Below are positions 5,195-7,310 of a stretch of 7,310 bases of DNA, piece after piece. Below the pieces are notes generated by a model that saw only the letters and a list, made by a program, of their open reading frames with translations, had not been told where the DNA came from and searched no databases. Origin of the DNA: a bacterium. GTDB lineage: Bacteria; Tectomicrobia; Entotheonellia; Entotheonellales; Entotheonellaceae. Each line of letters opens with the position of its first letter. Positions within the stretch are counted from its first letter, which is position 1. Location: NCBI GenBank assembly GCA_027294925.1, contig JAPULM010000097.1:1-7310 (forward strand), in the 5' to 3' direction. The position numbers were made by a program, and so were the translations under genes.

Positions 5195-5607
5195 TTGATA
5201 CAAACGTCATTAGTGAAGCCAGAAAACGCGCCAGAGCCAATCCCGGGGTACAAGCTTTTTTTGCGCGAATGGTACGAAAACGGGTGCCTGTTTTTGTCTC
5301 TGTTATCACGATTGGCGAACTGCGACGTGGCGTTGAGCTGATTCGTCATCGAGGTGATCATCACCAAGCGCAACAGTTGGAGGCGTGGTTCAACACGCTA
5401 CTTATCGAGTATCAGGACAATATCTTGGATATAGACCAAGATATTGCTCAGCTTTGGGGGCGCCTGAGAGTCCCTCGCCCCGAGAATGCTCTGGATAAGC
5501 AGATTGCCGCGACGGCGTTAATATACGATCTCACCATTGTAACGCGTAATCAAATAGATTTCCGACCAATCGGCGTACGCGTGTTGAACCCATTCACCAC
5601 GCCATAA
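5185..5607 (+). CDS. vapC: FitB/VapC-type toxin, PIN-domain ribonuclease
   Basis: This 140-residue PIN-domain protein is of typical VapC/FitB length. The acidic metal-binding residues are present: Asp5 in YLIDTNVISE (2-11), Glu45 in GELRRG (44-49), Asp104 in NALDKQIAATAL (101-112), and the TRNQIDF end motif (120-126) with Asp125. The family consists of Mg2+-dependent endoribonucleases that cleave tRNA, rRNA or mRNA and slow growth when the antitoxin is lost; the target here is unknown. All catalytic residues are intact, so the toxin should be active. The ATG overlaps the end of vapB by 10 bp and has no strong SD, which fits coupling to vapB translation. The stop codon faces that of the convergent monooxygenase gene across 38 bp in which no clear terminator is seen. 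Confidence 0.93.
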   Translation: MYLIDTNVISEARKRARANPGVQAFFARMVRKRVPVFVSVITIGELRRGVELIRHRGDHHQAQQLEAWFNTLLIEYQDNILDIDQDIAQLWGRLRVPRPENALDKQIAATALIYDLTIVTRNQIDFRPIGVRVLNPFTTP

Positions 5608-5645
5608 GATGTGATCGGGTGTCTACGTCGGCCGCAGGGTGTGCT

Positions 5646-6695
5646 TTAACGGAACCTGGGGATCACCTCCTGGGCGAACAATTCCATCGAACGCATGACC
5701 TTCGCGTGACTTAGATTGCCGTAGGCCATATTAACGCCAAAATATCCCACCTGATACGTCTGCTGCAGATGGCGAATCCATCCCACCATTTGATCCGGGG
5801 TGCCAAAATAGGCGGTGCTTTGCAGTTGCGCTTCGTAGCTTGGCGGCTGGGTGGTGCGGGTTTGGCGCCAATGCTCGAGATCCATGTAAATTTCACTGCC
5901 GCCGGTCAGGGTGCGGCGTAATCCATTCAGGTCTCTAACCCAGGTTAATGCCTCTCTGGGATCTTCTCTGGCACGGGTTTCGTCTTCCGCCACATAGGCC
6001 AGGCGGAAGAAGGGCATGTCGGCGAGTTGAGGTGACTTACCGGCAGCCGTGCAGCGTTCGCTGTAGAGCTGCCGAATAGCCAGCACATCTTCGTCAGCGG
6101 TGTTGGCGCCGGTCATAATCGGCAGATCGCGCTGAATGGCCACGTCTAAACTGGCCGGGGTGCGGGAGACCGCTAGAAAGATCGGAGGATGCGGTTGTTG
6201 CACGGGCGACGGGGCGATGGTCATATCATCGACCTGATAGAATTCGCCATGGTAAGTGAAGCCCGGGGTTGACCACAAACCTAGGATGATATCGACAATC
6301 TCCTGGAAGCGCTGACTACGGGAGTCGTAGTCAACCTTGAGATTGCCATATTCGTACACCACCTGGCCACGTCCGACGCCAAAATCCAATCGGCCGTTGC
6401 TCAGCACGTCCAGCATGGCTGCTTCTTCAGCTAAGAAGACCGGATTTTGGAAGGTCAGGACACTGACGCCGGTGCCGATGCGGATGGTGTGCGTCTTGGC
6501 GGCGACGTAGTGGGCAAAGGTTAGCGCCAATGGACAAATGCCAAAACGGGTGAAATGATGCTCGGCGAGCCATACTGAATCAAACCCCAATTCTTCGGCG
6601 TACTGGATCTGTTCCACCGCTTGTTGGAAAATGCGGCTCTGGTGATAGGCCTCCTGTTCCGGCCAGGAAGGCAAGATAAACAAACTAAACTTCAT
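5646..6695 (-). CDS. Luciferase-like (LLM class) flavin-dependent monooxygenase
   Basis: This 349-residue protein has the TIM-barrel luciferase-like monooxygenase fold. Motifs include DSVWLAEHHF (39-48), IRIGTGVSVL (71-80), NPVFLAEEAAMLDVLSNGR (84-102) leading to DFGVGRG (104-110), and GTPDQMVGWI (298-307) near the C-terminus. The group uses FMNH2 or F420H2 and O2 to oxidise aldehydes, ketones, sulfonates or other organic substrates. The LAEHH motif resembles the bacterial luciferase/alkanal monooxygenase-like subgroup that usually takes reduced FMN from a separate reductase, and no such reductase is in the window. The ATG at 6695 has AAAGGAG about 10 nt upstream. It follows the hydroxyacid dehydrogenase relic by 15 bp and the SDR gene by about 200 bp, so the three were probably one transcription unit. 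Length and motifs are complete; the substrate is unknown. Confidence 0.92.
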   Translation of the reverse strand: MKFSLFILPSWPEQEAYHQSRIFQQAVEQIQYAEELGFDSVWLAEHHFTRFGICPLALTFAHYVAAKTHTIRIGTGVSVLTFQNPVFLAEEAAMLDVLSNGRLDFGVGRGQVVYEYGNLKVDYDSRSQRFQEIVDIILGLWSTPGFTYHGEFYQVDDMTIAPSPVQQPHPPIFLAVSRTPASLDVAIQRDLPIMTGANTADEDVLAIRQLYSERCTAAGKSPQLADMPFFRLAYVAEDETRAREDPREALTWVRDLNGLRRTLTGGSEIYMDLEHWRQTRTTQPPSYEAQLQSTAYFGTPDQMVGWIRHLQQTYQVGYFGVNMAYGNLSHAKVMRSMELFAQEVIPRFR

Positions 6696-6710
6696 CGGCG
6701 CTCAACTCCT

Positions 6711-6827
6711 TTAGCTTTTTCTGCTGCGAGCCGTTGTCATGACTTCCGGGTTGAGGACGCGGAGCGGCTCATCTTTGAGACAGGCGGCGACGTTCTGATA
6801 GTCATCAAGTACAGCCACTTGTGTCAT
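6711..6827 (-). pseudogene. Internally deleted D-2-hydroxyacid dehydrogenase relic
   Basis: This open frame encodes 38 residues with a good SD (AAAGAGGTG upstream of ATG 6827). Its first 14-15 residues, MTQVAVLDDYQNVA, match the N-terminus usual in D-isomer-specific 2-hydroxyacid dehydrogenases. Its second part, LKDEPLRVLNPEV (17-29), matches their usual C-terminal end (FLAGxPxRVLNPEV-like). The roughly 270-300 residues between, with the NAD-binding Rossmann domain and the catalytic Arg, Glu and His, are missing. The simplest reading is an in-frame internal deletion that joined the two ends near 6780-6785 and kept the frame open. It lies between the SDR and monooxygenase genes in the same orientation, so the intact enzyme was probably part of this operon. 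A short functional peptide is possible but less likely. Confidence 0.65.
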
Positions 6828-6894
6828 AAAGCACCTCTTTACATTGATGTAATGCGGTCCCACCAGGTTGGCGAGACTATTGTGATGTGTTGGT

Positions 6895-7310
6895 CTAGAG
6901 AACCGCCGAGTTGCCGCCATCAATGTTGATGGCGATACCAGTTAAGTAGCTGGCTCGCTCCGAGGCTAAGAAGGTGATGACGTCGCCTGCTTCATGCGCT
7001 TCACCGACTCGACCCATGGGGACATTGCGGGCTTGCGCACTGTTGGCGTAGAACTCATCCATGCTGAGGTTGGGGTTTTCTTCTTTTTGGCGCGCATAAC
7101 GCCGTTCGTGCTGACCGCTCTTAATCAGGCCGATGCAGACCGTGGTGACCAGGATATTATCCTTGGCTAAATCGCGTGATAGCCCCTTGGTAATAGCCAT
7201 ACCGGTGGCCCGCGAGATAGAGGTGGGCATGGACGAAGCGCCAGGTGTACGGCCGCCCAAGTTAGTGACATTAATGATACGGCCGCCGCCGACTGTGCGC
7301 ATTTCCGGTA
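6895..7310 (-). CDS. Short-chain dehydrogenase/reductase (SDR), 3' part, atypical active site
   Basis: Only the C-terminal 138 or so residues are in the window; the Rossmann NAD(P)-binding N-terminus lies beyond 7310. The frame is open at the edge (Pro-Glu precede the first visible Met), so the Met at 7302 is internal. The visible part has the SDR pattern GGGRIINVTNLGG, a helix entry at MPTSISRATGMAITKGLS, DNILVTTVCIGLI, VGEAHEAGDVITFLASE and a terminal GIAINIDGGNS. The catalytic Ser-Tyr-Lys positions read Asn (codon 7261-7263), Thr (7222-7224) and Arg (7210-7212), so the YxxxK motif is TSISR. Either this is an SDR subfamily with different chemistry or it is not a standard oxidoreductase. It is followed after 67 bp by the hydroxyacid dehydrogenase relic and then the monooxygenase gene. 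Confidence 0.88.
   Translation of the reverse strand, partial: PEMRTVGGGRIINVTNLGGRTPGASSMPTSISRATGMAITKGLSRDLAKDNILVTTVCIGLIKSGQHERRYARQKEENPNLSMDEFYANSAQARNVPMGRVGEAHEAGDVITFLASERASYLTGIAINIDGGNSAVL

Noticed and set aside
5608..5645. Bidirectional terminator between vapC and the monooxygenase gene
   Set aside because: The 38-bp gap shows no convincing stem-loop with a T-run.

Overview
The window is a stretch of bacterial chromosome of moderate GC content, almost entirely coding. Most genes lie on the minus strand and are preceded by recognisable Shine-Dalgarno sequences. The gene set suggests a metabolically versatile proteobacterium-like or uncultured (for example Tectomicrobia-like) bacterium: citrate-lyase-beta-like aldolases, a methylmalonyl-CoA-epimerase-like VOC protein, a luciferase-like flavin monooxygenase, a short-chain dehydrogenase and a FitAB-type toxin-antitoxin pair. 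No marker gene fixes the taxon.

Read in the direction of transcription (right to left), the minus strand starts with the 3' part of an atypical short-chain dehydrogenase/reductase (6895-7310, cut by the window edge). Next is a 38-codon relic of a D-2-hydroxyacid dehydrogenase that looks like the two ends of the gene joined by a large internal deletion (6711-6827). A complete luciferase-like monooxygenase follows (5646-6695). A plus-strand vapBC/fitAB module (4961-5607) with its own candidate promoter then interrupts the minus-strand run. Beyond it, the minus strand resumes with a small four-cysteine protein (4429-4635), a VOC/epimerase-like protein (4011-4397) and a DUF429 protein (3281-3991), closely spaced like an operon. 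After a 266-bp gap come three consecutive paralogues of the HpcH/HpaI aldolase-citrate lyase beta family (2064-3014, 1021-1959, 35-964).

The three aldolase paralogues are the most notable coding feature. The middle one keeps the acidic residues expected to bind Mg2+. In the outer two the family Glu is Asp, and in the last gene the second metal ligand is His. They may act on different CoA esters or hydroxy acids, or some may be non-catalytic partners. With the oxidoreductases upstream, the region looks like a catabolic cluster for an organic acid or acyl-CoA. The substrate cannot be read from the sequence.

The non-coding DNA is structured. A perfect 30-bp palindrome (1987-2016) and an imperfect second copy (4899-4925) belong to one dispersed repeat family and bracket the aldolase-3/DUF429/VOC/four-Cys block. 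The 325-bp spacer upstream of vapB also holds a perfect 17-bp-arm hairpin (4680-4718), a GC-rich hairpin that may be a worn IS200/IS605 end (4738-4760), an operator-like inverted repeat and a sigma70-like promoter. I see no RNA genes, CRISPR array or intact insertion sequence.
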